Made by a program: the position numbers and the translations under genes. A stretch of DNA of 64,000 nt from positions 62,001 through 126,000 of the forward strand of contig NZ_CP152412.1 in assembly GCF_038957035.1 (NCBI RefSeq), written 5' to 3'. The notes under the pieces are model-generated. The model saw only the letters and a list, made by a program, of their open reading frames with translations. It searched no databases and was not told where the DNA came from. Every line of letters starts with the position of its first letter. Positions within the stretch are counted from its first letter, which is position 1. This document shows, piece by piece, positions 10,880 to 18,844 of this stretch. The stretch is from Bradyrhizobium sp. B097. GTDB taxonomy: Bacteria > Pseudomonadota > Alphaproteobacteria > Rhizobiales > Xanthobacteraceae.

Positions 10880-11293
10880 CTACAGCCCGCCCATCTTGCA
10901 GACGTATTTCCATTCCTCTGATGTCACCGGCTGCACCGAGAGCCGCGAATATTTCACCAGCGCCATGTCGGCGAGTTTCTTGTCGGCCTTGATCGCGGCC
11001 ATCGTCACCGGCGTCTTCAACGGCTTGTCGGCCTTGATGTCGACGCAGACGAACTTGCCGGTCTTGTCGGTCGGATCGGGATAGGCCTCCTTGATGATCT
11101 CGGCGATGCCGACGATCTCCTTGCCCTCGTTGGAATGATAGAAGAACGCCTTGTCGCCCTTCTTCATGTTGACGAGGTTCTGCCGCGCCGTGAAGTTGCG
11201 CACGCCGGTCCAGGCTTCGCCCTTCGCGCCCTTGGCGACCTGCTGGTCCCACGACCAGGTCGACGGTTCGGATTTCACCAGCCAGTAATTCAT
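10880..11293 (-). CDS. EVE domain-containing protein
   Basis: 137 residues, a single EVE domain: the protein starts MNYWLVKSEPSTWSW, then WTGVRNFTARQNL, MKKGDKAFFYHSN and IVGIAEI. EVE domains have a PUA-like fold that reads modified bases in nucleic acids, and stand-alone members (thymocyte nuclear protein 1-like) are widespread in proteobacteria. The specific ligand here is unknown. It converges on topoisomerase IB. ATG 11293 is the only sensible start, and the length matches the family. Confidence 0.9.
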   Translation of the reverse strand: MNYWLVKSEPSTWSWDQQVAKGAKGEAWTGVRNFTARQNLVNMKKGDKAFFYHSNEGKEIVGIAEIIKEAYPDPTDKTGKFVCVDIKADKPLKTPVTMAAIKADKKLADMALVKYSRLSVQPVTSEEWKYVCKMGGL

Positions 11294-11389
11294 CGCAACT
11301 CACCCCGTTCTCGAGCGTCCATTGCGCGGCAATCTACAGGCAGCCGGATGCCCGCGACAAGCACGGGCATCTGATCCTGATGGCAGCAC

Positions 11390-12502
11390 TCACTGCTTCA
11401 GGTATCGATCGAAGAATTTGGCGATGTCGGTGAAGGCTTCCTTGGTCTCGGGCGCATCGACGTTCATCTGGTACTGCGCGTGGGATTGCCCCTCATAGAC
11501 ATTGAGATCGGCGATCACGCCGGCGCGGCGCAATTTGCGATGCGTGCGAACCGTGTTGCTGAGGAACAGGTCGCGCGTGCCCGACGTCAGGATGGTCGGC
11601 GGGAAACCCTTGAAGTCGCCGTAGATCGGCGAAATGTAGGGATTCTTCAGGCTGGTCCCGTTGGCATAGAGCTTGGCCGCGCGGCCGAGCCATCCGTCCC
11701 AGGTCACCAGCACATTGTCGAGCCACTCGTTGCTCGCGTAGCTGTCGCCGATCTTGTCGATGTCGGACCACGGCGTGCCGGGCGCGATGGCGGCAGGCAA
11801 CGGCAGCTTCTCGTCCCTCGCCCGCAACACCATCGCAAGCGTCATCGCGCCGCCGGTCGAGGTGCCGAAGATCGCCAGCCGGTGGCGCTCGTGCGATTTC
11901 AGAACCTCCTTCCACACCGCCATCGCGTCGTCCATGGCAGCCGGATAGGGGAAGTCCGGCGGCATCCGGTAGTCGACGGAGATCACCTTGTAGCCGCCGA
12001 AGCCGGCCATCATGATGGCTTCCGGCAACGCCGCTTCGCCGGGGCCGAATACGTAGCCGCCGCCATGCACGTGGATCAGCAGGCGCCGCCGGTTCTCGAG
12101 CGCGATCTTGTTCGGCGTCACGATGTAGCAGTGCACGCCGGCAAGCCTGGTTTCCTCGACCTTGACGCCGAGCTTCGCCTTCATCGCCGGGATATTTGCG
12201 ACGGCTTCCTTGGCGCGGCGATCGATCAACTCCTTCCATTCCGCCGGGGTCTTCGGGTCGGCGTTGAAATGCGCCGGATAGGGCGCGCCGATCATCGCCT
12301 GCATCTCCGCCGAGACGTCACTTGAGGGATTGCCGATCGATTTGAGCGGGGCGACCCGCTTGCCATCCTCGGCGTTCGCCGCAGCCTCGCGCTTGGCGAG
12401 TTCGTCGTACGGTACCGCCGTTTGCGCGCGCGTGGTGGCGCAAGAGGTGGCGACGGCAAACAGAATGCTGATCGAAACGATAACGCGACGCAGTTGACGC
12501 AT
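11390..12502 (-). CDS. Exported alpha/beta hydrolase, hormone-sensitive-lipase type
   Basis: 370 residues. A signal peptide occupies about residues 1-27 (MRQLRRVIVSISILFAVATS; a Cys at 21 without a clear lipobox). The catalytic domain has the oxyanion HGGGYVFG (near 145), the nucleophile elbow GTSTGG (near 195), the acid in SGTRDLF and the base in QSHAQYQ. This is the HSL/acetyl-hydrolase pattern, so the protein is probably a periplasmic esterase of small esters; the substrate is unknown. It lies upstream of, and on the same strand as, the LysR gene, with 124 bases between. No strong ribosome-binding site decides the ATG, but the signal peptide supports it. Confidence 0.87.
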   Translation of the reverse strand: MRQLRRVIVSISILFAVATSCATTRAQTAVPYDELAKREAAANAEDGKRVAPLKSIGNPSSDVSAEMQAMIGAPYPAHFNADPKTPAEWKELIDRRAKEAVANIPAMKAKLGVKVEETRLAGVHCYIVTPNKIALENRRRLLIHVHGGGYVFGPGEAALPEAIMMAGFGGYKVISVDYRMPPDFPYPAAMDDAMAVWKEVLKSHERHRLAIFGTSTGGAMTLAMVLRARDEKLPLPAAIAPGTPWSDIDKIGDSYASNEWLDNVLVTWDGWLGRAAKLYANGTSLKNPYISPIYGDFKGFPPTILTSGTRDLFLSNTVRTHRKLRRAGVIADLNVYEGQSHAQYQMNVDAPETKEAFTDIAKFFDRYLKQ

Positions 12503-12626
12503 GTACTTTCCCCAAGTTCGGTTTCTTGTTGTTGGAACGGGATCCGACGGTCGCTGCTACGCCAGCACAGTGCGCATGATGTCTGCGCGAAAGCCAGCGC
12601 CGTCAAGCGCGACGGCTGCAGACCCG

Positions 12627-13532
12627 CTATGGGTGGTTGAATGCCGTCTGGGGTAGCTCACCCGCGGCGAAGTTCAGGAAGCTCCGAATGCGCGGCGCCA
12701 TCAGGCGTGCGCTGGGAAAGACCAACTGGACCGGGATCGGCGCCACTTCATAATCCCTCAGCACGCGGACCAGGGTCCCTGCCGCGAGTTCACCCGCAAC
12801 CTGGTACGACAGCACGCGCGTCAAGCCCATGCCGTCACGCGTCAGTCCGATCGCCGTTTCGGCGCGGTTGACCTCCATGCGGCTCGACACCTTGACCTTC
12901 TGCGGACCCCCTTGTTTGTGCTGGAACGACCAGGCCGCGGGGCTCGCCTGATTGACGAAGGTCACGGCGTGATGCCACGCGAGATCGTCGGGTCTGCGCG
13001 GCCGGCCATGCCGCTTCAAGTAATCGGGGCTGGCGACGACAATGCGCCGGACTTCCCCGACGCGTCGGGCCCTCAGCGAGGAGTCCGTCAGATGGCCGAT
13101 CCGCAGCGCGATGTCGATCCGCTCGTCGATCAGATCGACGAGACGATCCTCGAGCACCAGTTGCAGCGTGATGTCAGGGTGACGTTCAAGGAATGCGCGC
13201 ACCAGCGGTGCGATGTGACGGCTGCCGAACAGCGTCGGCGCTGACAGCTTGATGTTGCCGCGCAGGCTTGCGGCCTCGCCGATCGCGCCGTCGATCGCGT
13301 CGTCATAATCGGAGAGCAGGCGGCGCGCCTGCGCCGCAAGCCGCGCGCCGGAGTCGGTCAGCGACAGCTTTCGCGTGGTCCGCTGCAGCAGCCGGGTGCC
13401 GAGGCGCCGCTCGAGCTCGGCGACGATCCGCGTCGTCGAGGAGGGTGAACGTGCGAATTTTCGGCCGCCGGCCGCAAACTTTCCGCTGTCGACGATCGCG
13501 AGAAACAGGCGGAGCTCCTCGAGCCGGTCCAT
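12627..13532 (-). CDS. LysR-family transcriptional regulator
   Basis: 301 residues. The N-terminal winged helix-turn-helix (about 1-60: ELRLFLAIVDSGKFAAGGRK, SSTTRIVAELERRLGTRLLQRTTR, LTDSG) is followed by a LysR substrate-binding domain. Start ATG 13532 is six bases downstream of GGAGGG; the ATG two codons earlier abuts that site. It is divergent from the Tat-exported HAD-like gene with 112 bases between them, the classical arrangement in which the LysR protein controls its divergent neighbour. The inducer is unknown. A palindromic candidate operator lies at 13589-13606. Confidence 0.93.
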   Translation of the reverse strand: MDRLEELRLFLAIVDSGKFAAGGRKFARSPSSTTRIVAELERRLGTRLLQRTTRKLSLTDSGARLAAQARRLLSDYDDAIDGAIGEAASLRGNIKLSAPTLFGSRHIAPLVRAFLERHPDITLQLVLEDRLVDLIDERIDIALRIGHLTDSSLRARRVGEVRRIVVASPDYLKRHGRPRRPDDLAWHHAVTFVNQASPAAWSFQHKQGGPQKVKVSSRMEVNRAETAIGLTRDGMGLTRVLSYQVAGELAAGTLVRVLRDYEVAPIPVQLVFPSARLMAPRIRSFLNFAAGELPQTAFNHP

Positions 13533-13588
13533 CGTCATCCCTCCCTGATTGTTCTGAAACACGGAATGATCTCTGCTGAAATCGGGCG

Positions 13589-13606
13589 ATTGTGCCAACA
13601 CGCAAT
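13589..13606. promoter_or_regulatory. Candidate LysR-type operator
   Basis: ATTG-N10-CAAT, a palindrome near the LysR-box size, in the intergenic region between the divergent LysR and HAD-like genes. Position and symmetry fit, but this is a guess from one site. Confidence 0.35.
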
Positions 13607-13644
13607 TGTGTGAACGCTGGCGGCACGCAATGCGAGGAAACGAC

Positions 13645-14409
13645 ATGCTCCTGGATCGCCGGACGTTTACGACCCTGGCCGCGGCTTCAGTCACGGCCGC
13701 GACGGTGCTGCCCGATCGGTCGCGCGCGGCAGGCCGCCCGCCGTTCCGGGCGGTCGCCTTCGACGGCTTCCCCGTGATCGATCCCCGTCCCGTGTTCGCC
13801 CGGACGGACGAGATGTTCCCGGGCAAGGGCGCGGAGCTGAGCGCCATGTGGCGAACCCGGCAATTCGAATACACCTGGCTCAGGACGCTCGGCGGGCAAT
13901 ATGCCGACTTCTGGCGGGTCACCGAGGACGCGCTGGTGTTCGCGGCAAAGGCGATGAAGATCTCGCTCTCGCCCGAGCAGCGCGACCGCCTGATGCAGTG
14001 TTACCTGGAACTCAAGGTGTGGCCGGACGTCGTGCCGGCGCTGGTGCAGCTTCGCGCCGCCGGCCTGCGCATGGCGTTTCTTTCCAACTTCACCGCACCG
14101 ATGCTGGACGCGGCGATCAAGAATTCCGGGCTCGAGGGTCTGTTCGAAGATCACCTCAGCACCGACAAGGTCGCGGCCTTCAAGCCGGATGCGCGCGCCT
14201 ATCAAATGGGTGTCGACGCGTTCGGACTGAAGAAGGAGGAGATCGTCTTTGCCGCATTCGCCGGATGGGACGTGGCCGGCGCAAAATGGTTCGGTTATCC
14301 GACCTTTTGGGTCAACCGCAGCAATGCGTCAGCCGAGGAACTCGGCGTGACACCCGACGGAGCGGGGCCCGGACTGCACGACCTCGTCGCCTTCGCGACG
14401 GCGCGGTGA
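13645..14409 (+). CDS. Haloacid dehalogenase type II-like hydrolase with Tat signal
   Basis: 254 residues. The N-terminus MLLDRRTFTTLAAASVTAAT is a twin-arginine signal, so the protein is probably exported folded. The HAD domain has the nucleophile Asp in AVAFDGFPVID (canonical Thr of DxxGT is replaced), motif II LSNF, motif III Lys in DKVAAFKPDAR, and the acidic motif in AGWDVAGAKWFGYPTFWVNR, which is the signature of L-2-haloacid dehalogenases. ATG 13645 has GAGGAAAC upstream. It is divergent from a LysR regulator that probably controls it. Dehalogenase activity is inferred; extracytoplasmic location is unusual for the family. Confidence 0.85.
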   Translation: MLLDRRTFTTLAAASVTAATVLPDRSRAAGRPPFRAVAFDGFPVIDPRPVFARTDEMFPGKGAELSAMWRTRQFEYTWLRTLGGQYADFWRVTEDALVFAAKAMKISLSPEQRDRLMQCYLELKVWPDVVPALVQLRAAGLRMAFLSNFTAPMLDAAIKNSGLEGLFEDHLSTDKVAAFKPDARAYQMGVDAFGLKKEEIVFAAFAGWDVAGAKWFGYPTFWVNRSNASAEELGVTPDGAGPGLHDLVAFATAR

Positions 14410-14474
14410 TGAGAACGCTCTTGAACGAAGCGGTCGCCGTCTCGCGTGGAGAAAGCGCGTCAGCACGACCAGCT

Positions 14475-15455
14475 CTAGCCTTCCGCCTTGAATGGCCGCG
14501 TCAGCAGGCCTTCGATCGCGTCATCGATCGTCAGCCGGTCGCTCAGGATCGCGGCGACCGCGTTTGACACCGGCATATCGACCTTCTGCGCGGCGGCGAG
14601 CTCGCACAGCACCGGCGCGGTGAATGCGCCCTCGGCGAGCTTGCCGACCGGCGCCGCTTCGCCGCGGCCGAGCGCGAGGCCGAGCGCGAAATTGCGCGAT
14701 TGCGCGGTCGAGCAGCTGAGCAGGAGATCGCCCAATCCTGACAGGCCGGAGAGGGTTTCGGTGCGCGCCCCGCAGGCGCGGCCCAATCGCGCGAGCTCGC
14801 TGAAGCCGCGCGTGGTCAGCGCGGCGAGCGCGGAAGCGCCGAGATTTTTGCCGGCGACGATGCCGGCGGCGATCGCCAGCACGTTCTTGGCCGCGCCGCC
14901 GATCTCGACGCCGCGGACGTCGGTGGTGTGATAGGGCCGGAAGGTCGCCGAGCCGAGCGCTTGCACGAGCGCACGCGCCAGCGCCTCGTCTTTGGTTGCC
15001 AACGTTACGGCCGTCGGCAATCCGCGCGCGACGTCGTCGGCGAAACTTGGTCCCGACAGGATCGCGGGCACGGCGCGCGGTGCTGCTTCCGCGATCACCT
15101 CGGTCATGAACTTGTGCGTGCCGTGCTCGATGCCCTTGGCGCAGGCGATGACCGGTGTATCGGGCGCAAGATACGGCGCCAGATGGCTGACCGCGGCGCG
15201 CAGATGCTGCGCCGGAGTGACCGCGAGAATGATGTCTGCGCGCGCGGCAGCGGCGATATCCGATGTCACCGCGATGTCGGGATGAAGCTGGACGCCAGCC
15301 AGCCGCGGATTGACCCGCGTCGCCTGGATCTGCGCGGCATGCTCTGCATTGCGCGCATACAGCGTCACCTTGCGTCCGGCGCGCGCCGCGACCTCGGCCA
15401 ATGCGGTGCCCCAGGCGCCGGCACCGATCACGCTGACTGACATATGCGCGGGCAT
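14475..15455 (-). CDS. gpsA: Glycerol-3-phosphate dehydrogenase [NAD(P)+]
   Basis: 326 residues. It makes sn-glycerol-3-phosphate from dihydroxyacetone phosphate for phospholipid synthesis. The N-terminal Rossmann fold has [13 protein letters not shown]; the domain VIACAKGIE, the catalytic Lys region [13 protein letters not shown] and [10 protein letters not shown] are all present. I chose ATG 15455 (MPAHMSVSV) because GAGGG lies five bases upstream and it leaves 13 bases after the tsaD stop; ATG 15443 is an alternative. It is in one operon with tsaD, a pairing common in Rhizobiales. Confidence 0.96.
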   Translation of the reverse strand: MPAHMSVSVIGAGAWGTALAEVAARAGRKVTLYARNAEHAAQIQATRVNPRLAGVQLHPDIAVTSDIAAAARADIILAVTPAQHLRAAVSHLAPYLAPDTPVIACAKGIEHGTHKFMTEVIAEAAPRAVPAILSGPSFADDVARGLPTAVTLATKDEALARALVQALGSATFRPYHTTDVRGVEIGGAAKNVLAIAAGIVAGKNLGASALAALTTRGFSELARLGRACGARTETLSGLSGLGDLLLSCSTAQSRNFALGLALGRGEAAPVGKLAEGAFTAPVLCELAAAQKVDMPVSNAVAAILSDRLTIDDAIEGLLTRPFKAEG

Positions 15456-15468
15456 CGGAACCCTCAGC

Positions 15469-16542
15469 TCAATATCCGGCGCGGCTGTTGGCGTAGCCGG
15501 CCGGCGCCTTGGCGTTGGCATCGAGCAGCCAGCGTGCGCGCGGCGGCGCTTCCAGCGTGTCGGTGAGGCCGAGCGCCATTCGCTCGGCGCCGGCCCAGGC
15601 GATCATCGCGCCATTGTCGGTGCAGAGCGCCGGCGGCGGGATGATCAGCGTGGTCTGCGCTTTCGCCGCGACATCCTGCAACGCGCTGCGAATGGCATGG
15701 TTGGCGGCAACGCCGCCGGCCGCGACCAGCGCGCGCGGCGTGCCGAACCGCTCCTCGAACAATCTCAAGCCGACGGTCAGCCGATCCGCGGTCGATTCCA
15801 GCACCGCGGCCTGGAAGCTTGCGCAGAGATCGCTGATGTCCTGCGGCTCCAATGGCTCCAGCCGGCTGGCTTCATTGCGCACCGCCGTCTTCAATCCCGA
15901 CAGCGAGAAATTCGCATCGGGCCGGCCGAGCATCGGGCGCGGAAACGCAAACCGCGTCGGGTCGCCGCCGGCGGCTGCGCGCTCGACTTGCGGTCCGCCG
16001 GGATAGGGCAGCGACAGCATCTTCGCCACCTTGTCGAACGCCTCGCCCATCGCGTCGTCGACGGTGGTGCCGAGCCGCACATATTCGCCGACGCCCACGA
16101 CGGCGACGATCTGGGTGTGGCCGCCCGAGGCCAGGAACAGACAATAAGGAAACGCCAGCGCGCAGGTCAGCCGCGGCGTCAGCGCGTGCGCCTCGAGATG
16201 GTTCACCGCAATCAGTGGCGTATCGTGCACCATCGCGATCGCCTTCGCGGTGGTGAGGCCGACAATCACGCCGCCGATCAGGCCGGGGCCGGCGGCTGCC
16301 GCGACCGCCGACAATTGTCCGTAGCCGACACCGGCCTCCTTCATGGCGGAGGCGACGATCCCGTCGAGCAGGTCGACATGGGCGCGTGCGGCGATCTCCG
16401 GCACCACGCCGCCGAAGCGGGCGTGCTCGTCGGTCTGCGAGCGCACGACGTTGGAGAGGATCCTTGCCTGTCCGTCAGCCTGGCGCTCGACCACCGCGGC
16501 TGCGGTTTCATCGCAGGTGGTCTCGATCCCCAGCACCAGCAT
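15469..16542 (-). CDS. tsaD: tRNA N6-threonylcarbamoyladenosine transferase TsaD
   Basis: 357 residues. It transfers the threonylcarbamoyl group to A37 of ANN-decoding tRNAs. The ASKHA fold begins [16 protein letters not shown]; the metal-binding HxxxH is HLEAH near residue 113; [18 protein letters not shown] and [12 protein letters not shown] follow. ATG 16542 gives the standard N-terminus; the in-frame extension to 16653 runs through an intergenic repeat and is rejected. It is cotranscribed with gpsA and divergent from hemD. In many alphaproteobacteria hemC sits between tsaD and hemD, but here only 173 bases separate them. Confidence 0.97.
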   Translation of the reverse strand: MLVLGIETTCDETAAAVVERQADGQARILSNVVRSQTDEHARFGGVVPEIAARAHVDLLDGIVASAMKEAGVGYGQLSAVAAAAGPGLIGGVIVGLTTAKAIAMVHDTPLIAVNHLEAHALTPRLTCALAFPYCLFLASGGHTQIVAVVGVGEYVRLGTTVDDAMGEAFDKVAKMLSLPYPGGPQVERAAAGGDPTRFAFPRPMLGRPDANFSLSGLKTAVRNEASRLEPLEPQDISDLCASFQAAVLESTADRLTVGLRLFEERFGTPRALVAAGGVAANHAIRSALQDVAAKAQTTLIIPPPALCTDNGAMIAWAGAERMALGLTDTLEAPPRARWLLDANAKAPAGYANSRAGY

Positions 16543-16579
16543 CGGTGGTTCGTGTCCCAATTGAGGCCCTTGTGCTACC

Positions 16580-16625
16580 AGCATGATCCGGACAGGCCGG
16601 AACCGGTTTCCGGCAAGATCATGTT
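16580..16625. repeat. Palindromic intergenic repeat (GCATGATCCGGA family)
   Basis: AGCATGATCCGG ... CCGGAACCGGTTTCCGG ... GATCATG forms nested palindromes between tsaD and hemD. Variants lie at 33502, 35191 and 39001. Confidence 0.7.
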
Positions 16626-16715
16626 CATCAAAATGTCCCCTCCGGGGTAGCATTGCGAGGTCTCAAAGTGCAATCGGTCGGCAAGGTCCAATTCGCAAGC
16701 CGGGAGACCTGATCC

Positions 16716-17444
16716 GTGACCATCCTTGTCACACGACCGCATCCGGACAACGAAGCGACGCTGGCGACGTTGCGCCAACGCGGCTTTGCGGCCGTCGCGG
16801 CGCCGGTGCTGCGCTTCGAGCCGTTACCGTTCCATGACGACGACGCGGATTATGACGCGGTCATCCTGACCAGCGCCAACGCCCCGCGCGCAATCGATCT
16901 CGCCGGCAGCCGGCTGCTGCGGCTGCCGCTGTTCGCGGTCGGCGCACACACCGCCGACGCGGCGCGCGCCGCGGGCTTCGGCAAGGTGATGGTGGCCGAG
17001 GGCGATGCGGTGAGCTTGCGCGATCTCGTGCTCGCGCGGGTCAAGGCCGGCGAACTAGAGGCTTCGGCCACGCTGCTCTATCTCGCCGGCGCCGACCTGT
17101 CGCGCGATCTGGCGGGCGAGCTCAGCGAAACCGGCCTGACCGTCGTCACCCACACCACCTACCGCATGGCGCCGGTGGCCGGCTTCCCAACGGCGGTCAG
17201 TGACGCCTTCCTGGCCAACCGGATCACCGCGGTGCTGCATTATTCCCGCCGCAGCGCGCAGGCGTTTCTGGACACAATACGGGCCGACGGAATCGAGATT
17301 TCGGCGCTCGCCCTGCCGCAATGCTGCATCTCGGCCGCGGTCGCCGCGGTGCTCCATGACGCCGGCGCGACCAAGGTGGTGGTGGCGGCGCGGCCGGACG
17401 AAAACGCCCTGCTGGAGGCGCTCGGTCGCACCCTGCGGCCGTGA
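16716..17444 (+). CDS. hemD: Uroporphyrinogen-III synthase HemD
   Basis: 242 residues. It closes hydroxymethylbilane to uroporphyrinogen III in tetrapyrrole synthesis. The family is poorly conserved, but the start TILVTRPHPDNEATLATLRQRG, the VILTSANAPRAI segment, LYLAGADLSRDLA and VLHYSRRSAQAFLD fit HemD. Its position before a COG4223 gene and hemY confirms it. The start is GTG 16716 with GGGAG upstream. hemC is missing from the place where it commonly stands, so the preceding enzyme must be encoded elsewhere. Confidence 0.9.
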   Translation: MTILVTRPHPDNEATLATLRQRGFAAVAAPVLRFEPLPFHDDDADYDAVILTSANAPRAIDLAGSRLLRLPLFAVGAHTADAARAAGFGKVMVAEGDAVSLRDLVLARVKAGELEASATLLYLAGADLSRDLAGELSETGLTVVTHTTYRMAPVAGFPTAVSDAFLANRITAVLHYSRRSAQAFLDTIRADGIEISALALPQCCISAAVAAVLHDAGATKVVVAARPDENALLEALGRTLRP

Positions 17445-17564
17445 GCGGAATAATTCTTTCGTCTGACCATGATGTTAGGCAATGCTCCGGTTTTCGGATC
17501 GTGCTCTAAGAACGTCGGCCGATTCTGCTACAATGTGCGGCCAGTAGTTTTGAGGACCCTCGCG

Positions 17565-18824
17565 ATGGCTGAAGAAAGGCCCGACGACCCAGGACCTTCG
17601 CCGGATTCCCGGCCCAAGCGCCCGCCGCCGACCATCGATCTTCAGGCGACCGAGATCTCCAGCGAGCCGGCTAGGGCGGAGGGGGGCGAGGAAGCCGCCA
17701 AGGAAACTGACAAGGATACCGACAAGGCAGCGGAGGCGGCCGCGCCTGAGGCGGAGCCCCATCCGGATCCTGCTCGCCAGGCAGAGCCGCAGCCCGAGGC
17801 CGCCCCCGCAGCGTCCGTGGCCGAGCCGTCGCGGCCGGTGTCGCCCTGGGTGGTGGCGCCGGTATCGGGCGCGGTCGCGGCAGCGCTCGTGATCGGGGTC
17901 GGCTGGCTGCTCGGCTGGCCCGCGGTGCCGCCGGCGTCCGCGCCGCAGCCCAGTGCCGCAACGGTGGACGAACTCGGCACGCGCCTGACGGCGCTTGAAG
18001 CAAAAGCGAGCAGGCCGGTCACTGCGGCCGCCGATCCCGCGGCAGCCGCGCGGCTGGAGGCGCTCGACAAATCGATCGCCGCGTTGCGCACCGAGCTCGC
18101 CGCCACGCGGGCGCAATCCGACAAGCTTGCGGCGGCGGTTACTGATGTGAAGGCCGCGCCGCGCGATGGCGCGGCTGCGCCCGACATCTCCGGCATCACG
18201 GCCCGCATCGACAAGGTCGAGAGCGCGGTGAAGGCGCAGGGTGCCGCGATCGCCAAGCAGGATAGCAAGATCGCCGACACCAAGGCCGAGGCGAAGGCGG
18301 ACGACGTGCCGTTGCGCCGCGTGGTGGCGGCATCGTTGCTCGACGTCGCGGTTCGTCACGGCGATCCCTATGCCTCGGCGCTCGAGGCCGCGAAAGCGAT
18401 CGCCGACAATCCTGACGCGCTGAAGCCGCTCGACGTCTTCGCCGCATCAGGCGTGCCTAGTCCGAACAAGCTGTGCCGCGATCTGATCGAGATCGTGCCG
18501 CAGCTCGCACCGCCGCCGCCGGACGCCGCGGCGGCCAGCGCCGGGCTGGTCGATCGTCTGCAGGCCGGCGCTTCCAAGCTGATCCGCATCGAGCGGACCG
18601 ACGGCACCGGGACCGACCGCGGCAGCATCGTCGCGCGCGTGACATCGGCCGCCGTGCATAATGATCTCGCATTGACCGAGCGCGAATTGAAGTCGTTGCC
18701 GCCGGCCGATCGCACCGCGGCGCAAGCCTGGCTCGCCAAGGTGGACGCGCGCCGCGCCGCGCTCGACGCGTCGCGGAAATTTGCCGACAACGCCATGGCG
18801 GCGCTCGCCACGGTCAACCAGTAA
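17565..18824 (+). CDS. COG4223 mitofilin-like inner-membrane protein
   Basis: 419 residues. An acidic, Pro/Glu/Ala-rich N-terminal tail (1-90) is followed by one membrane segment (about 93-118, SPWVVAPVSGAVAAALVIGV) and a long coiled-coil-prone periplasmic part with heptad-like Ala/Leu/Lys stretches (about 130-260). The C-terminal domain (270-400) is characteristic of alphaproteobacterial COG4223 proteins encoded between hemD and hemY. These are the bacterial relatives of mitofilin/Mic60 and are thought to shape the inner membrane. I start at ATG 17565 (MAEERPDDPG), with GAGGA upstream, rather than the longer frame from 17469. Confidence 0.88.
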   Translation: MAEERPDDPGPSPDSRPKRPPPTIDLQATEISSEPARAEGGEEAAKETDKDTDKAAEAAAPEAEPHPDPARQAEPQPEAAPAASVAEPSRPVSPWVVAPVSGAVAAALVIGVGWLLGWPAVPPASAPQPSAATVDELGTRLTALEAKASRPVTAAADPAAAARLEALDKSIAALRTELAATRAQSDKLAAAVTDVKAAPRDGAAAPDISGITARIDKVESAVKAQGAAIAKQDSKIADTKAEAKADDVPLRRVVAASLLDVAVRHGDPYASALEAAKAIADNPDALKPLDVFAASGVPSPNKLCRDLIEIVPQLAPPPPDAAAASAGLVDRLQAGASKLIRIERTDGTGTDRGSIVARVTSAAVHNDLALTERELKSLPPADRTAAQAWLAKVDARRAALDASRKFADNAMAALATVNQ

Positions 18825-18844
18825 GTCTTTGCAATAGGCTCTCG

